Positions 46,294 through 55,096 of a stretch of 64,000 nucleotides of DNA are shown in pieces. A model generated the notes under the pieces. The model ran no database searches. It saw only the letters and a list, made by a program, of their open reading frames with translations, and had not been told where the DNA came from. Within the stretch, counting starts at the first letter, position 1. Every line of letters begins with the position of its first letter. A program made the position numbers and the translations under genes. Source of the DNA: Rubrivivax sp. (GTDB lineage Bacteria; Pseudomonadota; Gammaproteobacteria; Burkholderiales; Burkholderiaceae_C); NCBI GenBank assembly GCA_027487905.1, contig JAIYCR010000038.1, forward strand, positions 62,001 to 126,000. Reading direction: 5' to 3'.

Positions 46294-46324
46294 GTGCCTG
46301 CGGGCCAGCGCGCAGGTCCCGCGG

Positions 46325-46924
46325 ATGAAACCGGCCACCCACGAGCACCGCGACGAGGGCAGCGGCCCCACGGTACTGTTGGTCATCGACATGATCGGCC
46401 AGTGGCAGTTTCCCGAGGCACCGGCGCTGGTGCGGGAGGCGGCGGCCATCGCGCCGCGCATCGCGCGTCTGGCCAGCCGGTTCCGAAGCGCGGCACTGCC
46501 GGTCGTCTACGTGAACGACAACCACGGCCGCTGGCGCTCGGACCTGCGGTCGATCGTCCAGACGTCTCTGGATCAGGCTGATCGCGATCCGGTAGGGCAC
46601 CTGGGAGCCCAGGTGACCCGGCAACTGTGCCCCACCGAGGCGGACTTCTTTGTCCTCAAGCCCAGCCACTCGGCGTTCTTCGCCACACCGCTGCACCTGC
46701 TGTTGCAGCACCTGCGAACGCAGCGCGTGGTCCTCGCGGGGGTGTCGGCCGATCAGTGCGTGCTGGCCACCGCCATCGACGCCGGCACCCATGGCCTGCA
46801 GGCCATCATTGCCCGAGACTGCGTGGCCACTCCCAGCCCGCACCGCACCCGCCGGGTGCTGGAGCACTTCGAGCAGGTGCTGTTGTTGCCCACGCCGACG
46901 GCGCAGCGCATCAAGATGGAGTGA
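46325..46924 (+). CDS. isochorismatase-like cysteine hydrolase
   Basis: A 199-residue protein. The catalytic triad of the family is visible: Asp in VLLVIDMIGQW, Lys in VLKPSHSAFF and Cys in GVSADQCVLATAIDA, with the cis-peptide region before the Cys. Family members hydrolyse amide or ester bonds in nicotinamide, ureido or isochorismate compounds; the substrate cannot be told. It is convergent with the CocE gene (36 bases). Confidence 0.9.
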   Translation: MKPATHEHRDEGSGPTVLLVIDMIGQWQFPEAPALVREAAAIAPRIARLASRFRSAALPVVYVNDNHGRWRSDLRSIVQTSLDQADRDPVGHLGAQVTRQLCPTEADFFVLKPSHSAFFATPLHLLLQHLRTQRVVLAGVSADQCVLATAIDAGTHGLQAIIARDCVATPSPHRTRRVLEHFEQVLLLPTPTAQRIKME

Positions 46925-46960
46925 GACGGCGCCGAAAGGAGCGCACGGGCAGCACGCCCA

Positions 46961-48826
46961 TCAGGGAATGACCGGGAGCAGCAGATGGGAGTCGAACCGC
47001 CCGCCTGTCCATACGGTGTGCCTCCCCTGGTTCATCAAGATCTTGTGCTGCTGGTTTCTCGCCTGCGTGAGGTCGCGTCCCTGGATGACGAGTTCCAGCG
47101 TCGAGCCGGCCTCGAACAAGGTGCTGGACGGCAGGATCTCGATTTCCACCGGGTAGCGCTCGCCCGGTGCGACCGGCAAGGGCTCGTCGTGCGTCAGGTA
47201 GGGTCGCCACGGCTGGCTGAGCACCGGGTCGAGCTTGCGCTGCGACACCCGCAGCCATCCCCTGGAAACCACCGGATAGAACTGGTGATGATTGTCGAAA
47301 CGCTCGAGATCGCCCCGGGCGTTGCGCTTGCGAAGCCCGACGAAAAGGTCCATGTCCAGTCCCGCATCCATCGAGACCCACAGCTTGAGCTTGGTGTGTC
47401 CGGTGATTTCAGTGTCCCGATCGAAAGTGTGCTTGAACACCACCGAATCCTCGAGCGTCGAGTTGTATTGCGTCATCGCGGGATCGACCCGCGGTTGAGC
47501 ACTCAGCTGGCCGGACAGGGCGTCCAGGTGCAGCGCGGTGTACTGGGTGCGCTCCAGTGGCCACGCATTCTCGGCACGAACCGAATGGCGGTTCTCACCG
47601 TGGCGCACCTCCAGCCGAACACGGGGTTGATTCTGGAAAGCCCGGGGGTCTTCCTTGAGGAAGCGATCGAAGAACCCCAGCTGCACGACCAGAGCTTCCT
47701 CGCTCTTCATCACGTCCCACATATGGCGACCATGGGTGTAGAGCCACTTCTGCGTCGACCCTATGCCCATGAATCCGTTGAACGCGCCGCGGGTGTGAAG
47801 GCCCTGTGCCGACCAGCTGCCCGTGACCAAGGCGGGGACAGTGATCTGCGACAGCTGCACGGAAGGCGTTCCCATCTCCCGCGGTGTGGGGTTGAGCCCG
47901 GCGAAGTAGCGCAGTCGAGCGCCTGCCGTGCCGGGGATGGGCAGATGACCGATCCAAGGCTTTCGCTTCAGGAACTTCGGGGGATCTGTCGTGCCCATCG
48001 GTGCACCTGGCCCCTGCAGCCAGGAGCGGACGAAGGCGGTCTCGGGAATGCCGCCGTGAAAGCTGGTGTCACGGTAGGGATCAGTCATGCCCTCCCAGGG
48101 CGCGATCGCTGCCAGGCCCTTGGGTCCGCGCTCGGCCACGAGCCACTGCACCAGCGCCAGGTAGGAGGTGCCTGCCAGGCCAACCTTGCCATTGCTCCAC
48201 GGCTGCTCGCTCGCCCAGGTCACCACTCGGGCAAAGTCATCAATGGTCTGATCGCTCAGCACATCCTTCTTCCCCCCCGACAAGCCGGTTCCGCGGGCAT
48301 CGACATGCATGAGCGCATAGCCCTTGGGAACCCACCAGGCCGGATCGGGTGCCTCGAATGGCGTCGCCTCGCTTACCTTGAAATTGCCAAAACGCTGACC
48401 TTGAAGCCGGTTGACCGGCGCCCGTCCGTTGATGAGGTAGTCCTCGGGCCTGAGGTCCTTGTCGTAGCTGGTCAGCGCCAGGATGACCGGCAACCGTTCA
48501 TCGAGCGCGCCCACCGGGCGATAGAGGTTGGCCGAGATCTCCATTCCATCCGGCATGCGGATTCGAAGATCCTTCTGAGCGTGAACTGAGGCAGGCAGCG
48601 GGTGGATCTCGATCAGATCTTCCCCCACCCGGCCACGCAGCGTCTCACCGTCCGCCCGCAGATGGATGGACCGGCTGAGCACCTGCTCGGCATCGACGGT
48701 CTGCGCCTGGGTCGCTGAGCTCACCACAAGGCTCGCGCCCACGGCGGCCAGGATCGCAGTGGCCGCGACAAGAAGGTGGGCCCCTGCGGGCTTGAACTTG
48801 AGGACGCGGAGATCAATCGGGTTCAT
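46961..48826 (-). CDS. CocE/NonD-family hydrolase (X-Pro dipeptidyl-peptidase type), exported
   Basis: A 621-residue protein: signal segment LLVAATAILAAVGASLVV after a basic start, then an S15-type alpha/beta hydrolase. The nucleophile is Ser in GLAGTSYLALVQW, oxyanion Tyr in ALTSYDKDL, HVDARGTGLSGG is typical of CocE, and the C-terminal half is the jelly-roll domain. His is probably in THGRHMWD. Codon use is less GC-biased than neighbours. ATG 48826 is preferred to GTG 48847 because a promoter at 48856-48884 leaves a 24-base leader only for the former. Confidence 0.88.
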   Translation of the reverse strand: MNPIDLRVLKFKPAGAHLLVAATAILAAVGASLVVSSATQAQTVDAEQVLSRSIHLRADGETLRGRVGEDLIEIHPLPASVHAQKDLRIRMPDGMEISANLYRPVGALDERLPVILALTSYDKDLRPEDYLINGRAPVNRLQGQRFGNFKVSEATPFEAPDPAWWVPKGYALMHVDARGTGLSGGKKDVLSDQTIDDFARVVTWASEQPWSNGKVGLAGTSYLALVQWLVAERGPKGLAAIAPWEGMTDPYRDTSFHGGIPETAFVRSWLQGPGAPMGTTDPPKFLKRKPWIGHLPIPGTAGARLRYFAGLNPTPREMGTPSVQLSQITVPALVTGSWSAQGLHTRGAFNGFMGIGSTQKWLYTHGRHMWDVMKSEEALVVQLGFFDRFLKEDPRAFQNQPRVRLEVRHGENRHSVRAENAWPLERTQYTALHLDALSGQLSAQPRVDPAMTQYNSTLEDSVVFKHTFDRDTEITGHTKLKLWVSMDAGLDMDLFVGLRKRNARGDLERFDNHHQFYPVVSRGWLRVSQRKLDPVLSQPWRPYLTHDEPLPVAPGERYPVEIEILPSSTLFEAGSTLELVIQGRDLTQARNQQHKILMNQGRHTVWTGGRFDSHLLLPVIP

Positions 48827-48855
48827 TCTCAGCTCGGTATTGGACACAACGAGCG

Positions 48856-48885
48856 ATAATATGAATCCTCCTCATGTTCATGAAC
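48856..48885 (-). promoter_or_regulatory. predicted promoter and operator between CocE and TetR genes
   Basis: On the minus strand TATTAT (48861-48856) forms a good -10 and TTCATG (48884-48879) a weak -35, with exactly 17 bases between. The -35 lies inside the perfect 10-bp palindrome GTTCATGAAC (48876-48885), a likely operator for the divergent TetR-family protein. Confidence 0.5.
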
Positions 48886-48895
48886 TCGCATTCAC

Positions 48896-49522
48896 ATGGC
48901 CACCCGAAAGGCAGACAAGCCATCGGAATCTCCTCTGCAGCGGCGCCGCAGGCCGGTCCAGGCGCGTTCGGAAAACACCGTCAAGCTCACATTCGAGGCT
49001 GCCGCCCAGATCCTGCAGAGCGAGGGACTCGAAGCGCTGAACACAAATCGGATTGCCGAGCGCGCCGGCGTCAGTATCGGCAGCCTGTACCAGTACTTCC
49101 CCAACAAGGAGGCTCTGCTGCTGTCGATGGTCGAGCACGAGTTCGGGCAAATTGCGCTCGACATCCGAAAAACCGTCCAGCGCTGCCAGGAGGACAAGGC
49201 GCTTGAACTCGAGTTTGAGGTGCTCAAGGCGCTGTTCATGAAACTGCGCCCGCAGTTCAGGGTCCGAAGGGTGCTGTGCGACTTCGCTGTTCGATGCGGC
49301 CGCGGCGATCTCCTGCTGGCGCCCTTGAGGGAGGCCGAGCAAGCCCTCCAGGCGTCAGGGTTCGTCACCAGCGCCATCCAGCGCTTCGTGATGGCCAGCG
49401 CCGTGCAGGGTGTCATCCGCAACATCGCCAGCGGCGACGGGGCCTGGCTGAAAGACCCGCAACTGCCTGCTGAGGTCGCGCGCATGCTCCGGGCGTACCG
49501 AGGCTCGATCGCTGCGGGCTAG
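48896..49522 (+). CDS. TetR-family transcriptional regulator
   Basis: A 208-residue regulator with the TetR helix-turn-helix at about residues 30-75 (AAAQILQSEGLEALNTNRIA, then ERAGVSIGSLYQYFPNKEAL). It lies divergent from the CocE hydrolase gene, which it probably represses through the palindrome in the 69-base gap; the ligand may be a substrate of that enzyme. Base composition is milder than the surrounding genes, like that of its partner. Confidence 0.93.
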   Translation: MATRKADKPSESPLQRRRRPVQARSENTVKLTFEAAAQILQSEGLEALNTNRIAERAGVSIGSLYQYFPNKEALLLSMVEHEFGQIALDIRKTVQRCQEDKALELEFEVLKALFMKLRPQFRVRRVLCDFAVRCGRGDLLLAPLREAEQALQASGFVTSAIQRFVMASAVQGVIRNIASGDGAWLKDPQLPAEVARMLRAYRGSIAAG

Positions 49523-49653
49523 CAAGGCGCCCAAGCGGCACGGGCTCACGAATTGCCCCCGGCGCTGCAATGAATGCGCCGCCCCCTCCCGCTGCACCTG
49601 CACCTGCTGTTTGGGCACCTCCAGGCAGAGGGAGCCGCATGCGCGGCAAGCGC

Positions 49654-51483
49654 TCACACCACCCGATCCCACGGATCGGACAGCCGCACCGCGCCGTGCA
49701 CGATGCCCACCATCGAGTAGGTCTGCGGAAAGTTTCCCCACAGCTCGCCGCCTGCGGCGGCGTCCATGTCCTCGCTGAGCAGGCCCACATGGTTGCGGCG
49801 CGCCAGCAGCGCCTCGAAGATCTCGCGCGCCTCCTCGCGCTGGCCGATGCGGGCGAGCGCATCGACACGCCAGAACGAGCACACGTTGAAGGCCGTCTGC
49901 GGCCGGCCGAAGTCGTCGGGCGCGGCATAGCGACGCATGAAGGGGCCGTCGCCCAGCTCGCGTTCGAGCGTGCGCACCGTGGCCACGAAGCGCGGGTCCT
50001 GCGGGGGCAGGAAGTTCACCTCGCCCATCAGCAGCACGCTGGCATCCAGGTCGCGCCCGCCGAAGCTTTCCACGAAGCACTGGCGCTCTTCGCTCCAAGC
50101 CTCGGCGAGGATGGCCGAGCGGATGTGCTCGGCGCGCTGGTGCCAGTGCCGCTGCCGCTCGGGCAGGCCCAGCACCTGCGCGATGCGCGCCAGGCGGTCG
50201 CAGGCCGCCCAGCACAGCAGCACCGACGAGGTGTGGATGCGTTCGCGCGTGCGCAGCTCCCAGATGCCCGCATCGGGCTCGCGGTGCAGCCGCCAGGCCT
50301 GCTCGCCCATCACCTCCAGCGCGGCGAAATCGTGGACGTCGCCCTGGCGCAGCAGCCGGTGGTCGTGGAAGGCCTGCGCCGCACCGAGCACGATGCTGCC
50401 GTAGACGTCGTGCTGGAAGTGCTCCTGAGCCTGGTTGCCGATGCGAACCGGGCGGTTGCCGCGGTAGCCGCCGGCCTGGGCGACGATGGACTCGGGCAGG
50501 TCCGATTCCAGCCCGATGCCGTACAGCGGCTGCACATGGGCGAGCGGTCCAGGGCCGGCGCCGCGCACGATGTTGTAGAGCCAGCTCAGGTAGCGCTCCA
50601 TCGTGCCCACTTCGGCCAGGCTGTTCAGCGCGCGCACCACGAAGAAGGCATCGCGCAGCCAGCAGAAGCGGTAGTCCCAGTTGCGACCGCTGCCGGGCGC
50701 TTCGGGAATGCTCGTGGTCATGGCCGCGACGATGGCGCCGGTCTCCTCGTACTGGCACAGCTTGAGCGTGATGGCCGCACGGATGACCGCCTCCTGCCAC
50801 TGCAGCGGCACGGCCAGCCGGCGCGTCCAGTGCCGCCAGTAGAGCGCGGTCTGCTCCTCGAATTCGCGGGCGGTGTCCTCGATGCCGCCCGCCAGCGTCT
50901 CGTCGGGCCCGAGCAGCAGGCTCATCGGCCCTTCCAGGCTGAACCAGGTCTGCCCCAGCAGGTAGCTCAGCGGCACGCTGGTGTTCAGCCGCAGCGTGAT
51001 CTGGGGCAGCTCGTAGCGCACATGGTGGCTGCCGCGGGTGATGACCGGCGGCACCGCGCCCCACCGGCCGTGCGGGCTCACGCCCACGCGGATGCGGGGA
51101 TGGCCGCTCAGGGGACGGATGCGCCGCACCAGCTGCGCCGGCCGGAACATGCGGTCGCGGTTGAGGAAACGCGGCGCGAAGTCGACGATCTCCACCCCCT
51201 GGCCGCGTTCGTCCCACAGCTTCGTGCGAACGATGGCCGTGGCCGGGTCGTAGCACTGCTCGGTGCGGGCGAGCCCCTCCAGGTCCACGGTCATCGCGCC
51301 CTCGCGGGGCAGGCCGTGCTCGCTTTGCAGCAGCGCGTCGAACACCGGCGCGCTGTCAAAGCGCGGCATGCAGCACCACACCACGCTGCCGCCACGGTCG
51401 ACCAGCGCACCGATGCTGCAGTTGCCGATCAGGGCCAGGTCCAGGCTGGCGACCCGGCGCGACGGCAGGGGGGATAGGGGCAT
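49654..51483 (-). CDS. GH15 glucoamylase/trehalase-like enzyme
   Basis: A 609-residue glycoside hydrolase of family 15: N-terminal super-sandwich domain (SLDLALIGNCSIGALVDRGG), then the (alpha/alpha)6 barrel with RNWDYRFCWLRDAFF, the first catalytic Glu region, and the C-terminal NFPQTYSMVGIVHGAV. Bacterial GH15 proteins beside otsAB often act on trehalose or other alpha-glucosides. The start codon CAT at 51481-51483 abuts the ATG of otsA; an AAAGGA ribosome site lies within otsA. No signal peptide. Confidence 0.9.
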   Translation of the reverse strand: MPLSPLPSRRVASLDLALIGNCSIGALVDRGGSVVWCCMPRFDSAPVFDALLQSEHGLPREGAMTVDLEGLARTEQCYDPATAIVRTKLWDERGQGVEIVDFAPRFLNRDRMFRPAQLVRRIRPLSGHPRIRVGVSPHGRWGAVPPVITRGSHHVRYELPQITLRLNTSVPLSYLLGQTWFSLEGPMSLLLGPDETLAGGIEDTAREFEEQTALYWRHWTRRLAVPLQWQEAVIRAAITLKLCQYEETGAIVAAMTTSIPEAPGSGRNWDYRFCWLRDAFFVVRALNSLAEVGTMERYLSWLYNIVRGAGPGPLAHVQPLYGIGLESDLPESIVAQAGGYRGNRPVRIGNQAQEHFQHDVYGSIVLGAAQAFHDHRLLRQGDVHDFAALEVMGEQAWRLHREPDAGIWELRTRERIHTSSVLLCWAACDRLARIAQVLGLPERQRHWHQRAEHIRSAILAEAWSEERQCFVESFGGRDLDASVLLMGEVNFLPPQDPRFVATVRTLERELGDGPFMRRYAAPDDFGRPQTAFNVCSFWRVDALARIGQREEAREIFEALLARRNHVGLLSEDMDAAAGGELWGNFPQTYSMVGIVHGAVRLSDPWDRVV

Positions 51484-54165
51484 ATGCAGGGTCCTTTCGG
51501 TTCGGGGCAAGGTTCGGGGCAAGGCTCGGCGTTCAGGGGGTCTGCCGCCGAGGCGCTGGCCGCACGGGGCAAGTCGCCGTCCCGCCCGGCGCCCGAGCGG
51601 GCGCAGGCGGCGCGCGCGGCGGCGCACCGGGTCGCGATGGCCTGGCGGACGCTTCGCCTGCAGCTGCGCTTTCTCGTGCCGCTGGTCATCACGCTGGTCG
51701 GCGCGGCCTGGCTGGCCGCGCCGGTGCTGGACAACCTCACGCTGCGCTGGTTCAGCCGCGACCTCAACAGCCGCGGCCTTCTGGTGTCCAACGCGCTGTC
51801 CGACTCCATCGCACAGGCCCTGGCGGCCGAGCGCCCCGCACGGCTCGCGCCGCTGCTGGAGCGAACGCTGCAGGACGAACGCCTGTTCGCCATCGCGGTG
51901 TGCAGCGCCGATGGCCGGCTGCTGCGCAGCACCGAGCGCTTTCCGCGCAGCCTCAGCTGCGCCGACGCCACCCGCATCGCCGCGCTGGCCGAGCCGCGCC
52001 TGGGCCTGGCGGGCGGGGCGGTGCATGTGGGAGTGCAGGACGTCCGCGCCCAGCGCAGCATCGTGCCGGCGGGCGCCCCCGATGCCGCTGCCACCGCGGC
52101 GCCGTCCGCAACCCCGCCGTCGGGTTCAGCCGACCGGCAGCTCGAAAGGGCTGCCGACAGACCCCCCGGACGCTCAGCTGAAGCCCCGGCCGACCGAGCG
52201 GCCACCGCACCGGCGGACGACAGCGCGAACGACGCCACAGCGCAACCGCAGGGCCCGGCCGAACTGGTGGCGCGACTGGTGCTGCTGCACGACCTGAGCT
52301 TCGTCGAGCGCAGGAGCCAGGACACGCGCCGCTACCTGGTGGGCCTGATCGCCGCACTCGGCCTGGTGATCGCCGTCATCACGGTGGCCGTGGCCCAGCT
52401 CAGCTGGCGCGGCTGGGTGGCCGGAACCCGGGCGCTGCTGCGCGGCGAGGGACTGCTCAGCCCCATGCTCGCCGCCTCGGGTGGCCCCCTGGCGCTGGCG
52501 CCCGAACTGGAGCCGCTCGCGGCCGATCTGCGGGTGCGGCTGCGGGAGATGGAGGACGAGTTCCGCCGCTCGCAGGGGCCGCAGGGCGAATGGACGGCCG
52601 GCCGGCTGCGCACGCTGCTGCAGACGCAGCTCTCGGGCGACCAGGTCATCGTGGTGTCCAACCGCGAGCCGCTCATCCACGACCGCGACCCCCTGGGCAC
52701 GCTGGTGGAGCGCAGGCCCGCCAGCGGCCTGGTCACCGCCATCGAGCCGGTGGTGCGCGCCTGCTCGGGCACCTGGATCGCGCACGGCGGCGGCAGCGCC
52801 GACCGGGCCACGGTGGACGCCTTCGACCGGGTGCAGGTTCCGGCCGAAGACCATGGCGAGGGCAGCGAGGCCGCGGGCGCCTACCTGCTGCGCCGCATCT
52901 GGCTCACCGAGGCCGAGGAACAGGGCTACTACTACGGCTTCGCCAACGAGGGCCTGTGGCCGCTGTGCCACGTCGCCCACGTGCGTCCGGTGTTCCGCGA
53001 ATCCGACTGGGCCACCTACCGGGAGATCAACCAGCGCTTCGCCGATGCGGTGGTGGCCGAAGCCCGCATCGAGGACCCCGTCGTGCTGGTGCAGGACTAC
53101 CACTTCGCGCTGCTGCCGGCCATGGTGCGCGAGCAGCTTCCCAACGCCACCATCCTCACCTTCTGGCACATCCCCTGGCCCAACCCGGAGAGTTTCGGCA
53201 TCTGCCCGTGGCGCCAGGAGATCCTGCAAGGCCTGCTGGGCAGCACCATCCTGGGCTTCCACACCCGCTACCACTGCAAGAACTTCATCGAGACGGTGGA
53301 CCGCTACCTGGAGGCGCGCATCGAGCACGAGCACTCGACGATCGCGCTGAAGGAGAAGGAAACGCTGGTGGAGGCCTACCCGATCTCCATCGAGTGGCCC
53401 GAGCCGGGCGTGGTGGCGCGCTGGCCGGCGGTGGCCCAGTGCCGTGCGCGGGTGGTGCAGCGTCTGGGCATCGCGCCACCCGCGGCGGCCGACGGCTCGG
53501 TGGCGGAGCCCCCAGGCCTGGTGCTGGCCGTCGGCGTGGACCGCTTCGACTACACCAAGGGCATCCTGGAGCGCCTCAATGCGGTGGAGCGGCTGCTGGA
53601 GAAACACCCGCAGTGGAGAGGCCGCTTCGTCTTCGTGCAGGTGGCCGCGCCCACCCGCAGTGCGCTCGATGAATACCGCGGCTTCCAGGAGCGCATCCAC
53701 CGGGTGACCGAGCGCATCAACCAGCGCTTCGCGCAGCCGGGCTACCAGCCGGTGCACCTGCTGGCCGAGCACCACGGCCATGACGCGCTCAACGAGCTGT
53801 TCCGCGCGGCCAACCTGTGCGTGGTGACCAGCCTGCACGACGGCATGAACCTCGTGTGCAAGGAGTTCATCGCCGCGCGCGACGACCTGCAGGGCGTGCT
53901 CATCCTCAGCCGCTTCGCCGGCGCCGCGCGCGAGCTGCCCGAGTCGCTGATCGTCAACCCATACCACGTCGAGGAAACCGCCGACGCGCTGCACCGCGCG
54001 GCCACCATGCCCGCGGCCGAGCAGCGCGAACGCATGGCCAGCCTGCGCAGCACGGTGCGCGAGTTCAACGTCTACCGCTGGGCCGGCCGCATGCTGTCCG
54101 ACGCGGGCCGCTGGCGCCTGCGCGCCCGCATCGAGGCCCGGGTGCGCCGCCACCAGCCGGGCTGA
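51484..54165 (+). CDS. otsA: alpha,alpha-trehalose-6-phosphate synthase with N-terminal membrane sensor-like domain
   Basis: An 893-residue protein. Residues about 387-880 are a GT20 synthase: QVIVVSNREPL, the loop LVQDYHFALLP, WHIPWPNPESF, GVDRFDYTKGI, LVTSLHDGMNLVCKEF. It joins UDP-glucose (or another NDP-glucose) to glucose 6-phosphate. Unlike soluble OtsA (about 470 residues) it carries a 380-residue N-terminal part with TM1 (LVPLVITLVGAAWLAAPVL, about 60-80), a periplasmic loop, TM2 (LVGLIAALGLVIAVITVAV, about 283-303) and a HAMP-like helical linker. The first 50 residues are Gly/Ser/Gln/Ala-rich; a later start at 51637 (MAWRTLRLQ) is possible. Confidence 0.9.
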   Translation: MQGPFGSGQGSGQGSAFRGSAAEALAARGKSPSRPAPERAQAARAAAHRVAMAWRTLRLQLRFLVPLVITLVGAAWLAAPVLDNLTLRWFSRDLNSRGLLVSNALSDSIAQALAAERPARLAPLLERTLQDERLFAIAVCSADGRLLRSTERFPRSLSCADATRIAALAEPRLGLAGGAVHVGVQDVRAQRSIVPAGAPDAAATAAPSATPPSGSADRQLERAADRPPGRSAEAPADRAATAPADDSANDATAQPQGPAELVARLVLLHDLSFVERRSQDTRRYLVGLIAALGLVIAVITVAVAQLSWRGWVAGTRALLRGEGLLSPMLAASGGPLALAPELEPLAADLRVRLREMEDEFRRSQGPQGEWTAGRLRTLLQTQLSGDQVIVVSNREPLIHDRDPLGTLVERRPASGLVTAIEPVVRACSGTWIAHGGGSADRATVDAFDRVQVPAEDHGEGSEAAGAYLLRRIWLTEAEEQGYYYGFANEGLWPLCHVAHVRPVFRESDWATYREINQRFADAVVAEARIEDPVVLVQDYHFALLPAMVREQLPNATILTFWHIPWPNPESFGICPWRQEILQGLLGSTILGFHTRYHCKNFIETVDRYLEARIEHEHSTIALKEKETLVEAYPISIEWPEPGVVARWPAVAQCRARVVQRLGIAPPAAADGSVAEPPGLVLAVGVDRFDYTKGILERLNAVERLLEKHPQWRGRFVFVQVAAPTRSALDEYRGFQERIHRVTERINQRFAQPGYQPVHLLAEHHGHDALNELFRAANLCVVTSLHDGMNLVCKEFIAARDDLQGVLILSRFAGAARELPESLIVNPYHVEETADALHRAATMPAAEQRERMASLRSTVREFNVYRWAGRMLSDAGRWRLRARIEARVRRHQPG
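51492..51532. repeat. short direct repeats at the divergent start codons
   Basis: GGTTCGGGGCAA occurs twice in tandem (51499-51522), followed by a third partial copy (GGCTCGG). In otsA they encode Gly-Ser-Gln repeats; they also lie in the region that must hold the promoter of the divergent GH15 gene. Confidence 0.5.
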
Positions 54166-54217
54166 AGGCCCTGGCCGCCTGCGGCGCGCCTGCGACCACA
54201 CCCTCCCCCCAACCCGC

Positions 54218-55048
54218 ATGCCATCGACGCCCATGTCCTGCCTGCACGGCCCCGAAGGCGAGCTTGCCCTGCACCAGGTGCTGCAGCACCGCCCCTTGCT
54301 CGCCTTCGACTTCGACGGCACGCTCGCCCCCATCGTGGCCCGCCCGGAAAGCGTGCAGGTCGATCCGGCGCTGTCGCGGGTGCTGGCCGGGCTGGCCGTG
54401 CGCCTGCCGGTGGCCATCGTCACCGGGCGCGCCATCCGCGACGTTCGCCCTCGGCTCGCCTTCACACCACACTTCATCGTGGGCAACCACGGCGCGGAAG
54501 ACGACCCCACGCCCGGGTACGCGACTTCCGCGGATGCGCAGGCCCAAGCCGCGGCCACCGCCTTCGAGGCAGCCTTGCAGCCGCTGCGTCGCCAGCTCGG
54601 CCGCGACCACGCCGACCTGCGCCGGCTGGGCATCCAGGTGGAGGACAAGGGCGCTTCGGTGGCGCTGCACTACCGGGCCAGCCGTGAACCTGCGCTGGCG
54701 CTCGCGCTGATCGAGGCCGTGCTCACGCGGGTGCAGTCGCAGTCGCAAGCCCGAGCGCTCCAGGTCTTCGGCGGCAAGATGGTGGTCAACGTCATGGCGG
54801 CCGACGCGCCCGACAAGGCCGCCGCCGTGGCCCGGCTGGTGCGCCGCTGCGGCGCCGGCGCGGTGGTCTTCGCCGGAGACGACGTGAACGATGAGCCGGT
54901 CTTCCGCATGGCCCCGCCGCACTGGGTGACCATCCGCGTCGGCACCGACGACGCACCCACGCCGGCCCGCTTCCGGGTGGACGAACCGCGCGGTCTCGTG
55001 CCCTGGCTCCAACGCATGCTGAGCCAGTTGCGCTACCCCCGCGGCTGA
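54218..55048 (+). CDS. otsB: trehalose-6-phosphate phosphatase
   Basis: A 276-residue HAD phosphatase: motif I FDFDGTLAPI, motif II IVTGR, the cap signature GNHGAE, Lys in GGKMVVNVM and motif IV FAGDDVNDEPVF. It completes trehalose synthesis with OtsA. It lies 52 bases after otsA on the same strand. Confidence 0.95.
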   Translation: MPSTPMSCLHGPEGELALHQVLQHRPLLAFDFDGTLAPIVARPESVQVDPALSRVLAGLAVRLPVAIVTGRAIRDVRPRLAFTPHFIVGNHGAEDDPTPGYATSADAQAQAAATAFEAALQPLRRQLGRDHADLRRLGIQVEDKGASVALHYRASREPALALALIEAVLTRVQSQSQARALQVFGGKMVVNVMAADAPDKAAAVARLVRRCGAGAVVFAGDDVNDEPVFRMAPPHWVTIRVGTDDAPTPARFRVDEPRGLVPWLQRMLSQLRYPRG

Positions 55049-55096
55049 CAGGGGCGCGGGCGCTTCGGCAGGCGCTGCTGGCTAAACTGATTCGAT

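Noticed and set aside
45506-46867. 453-codon minus-strand frame
   Set aside because: Opposite the PLD and isochorismatase-like genes, Arg/Pro-rich, no motif.
46925-46960. Terminator between the convergent isochorismatase-like and CocE genes
   Set aside because: Only a four-base GGGC/GCCC stem without T-run is present.
48874-49206. Alternative frame starting with a His-rich peptide before the TetR gene
   Set aside because: It is out of frame with the well-conserved TetR helix-turn-helix and ends within that gene.
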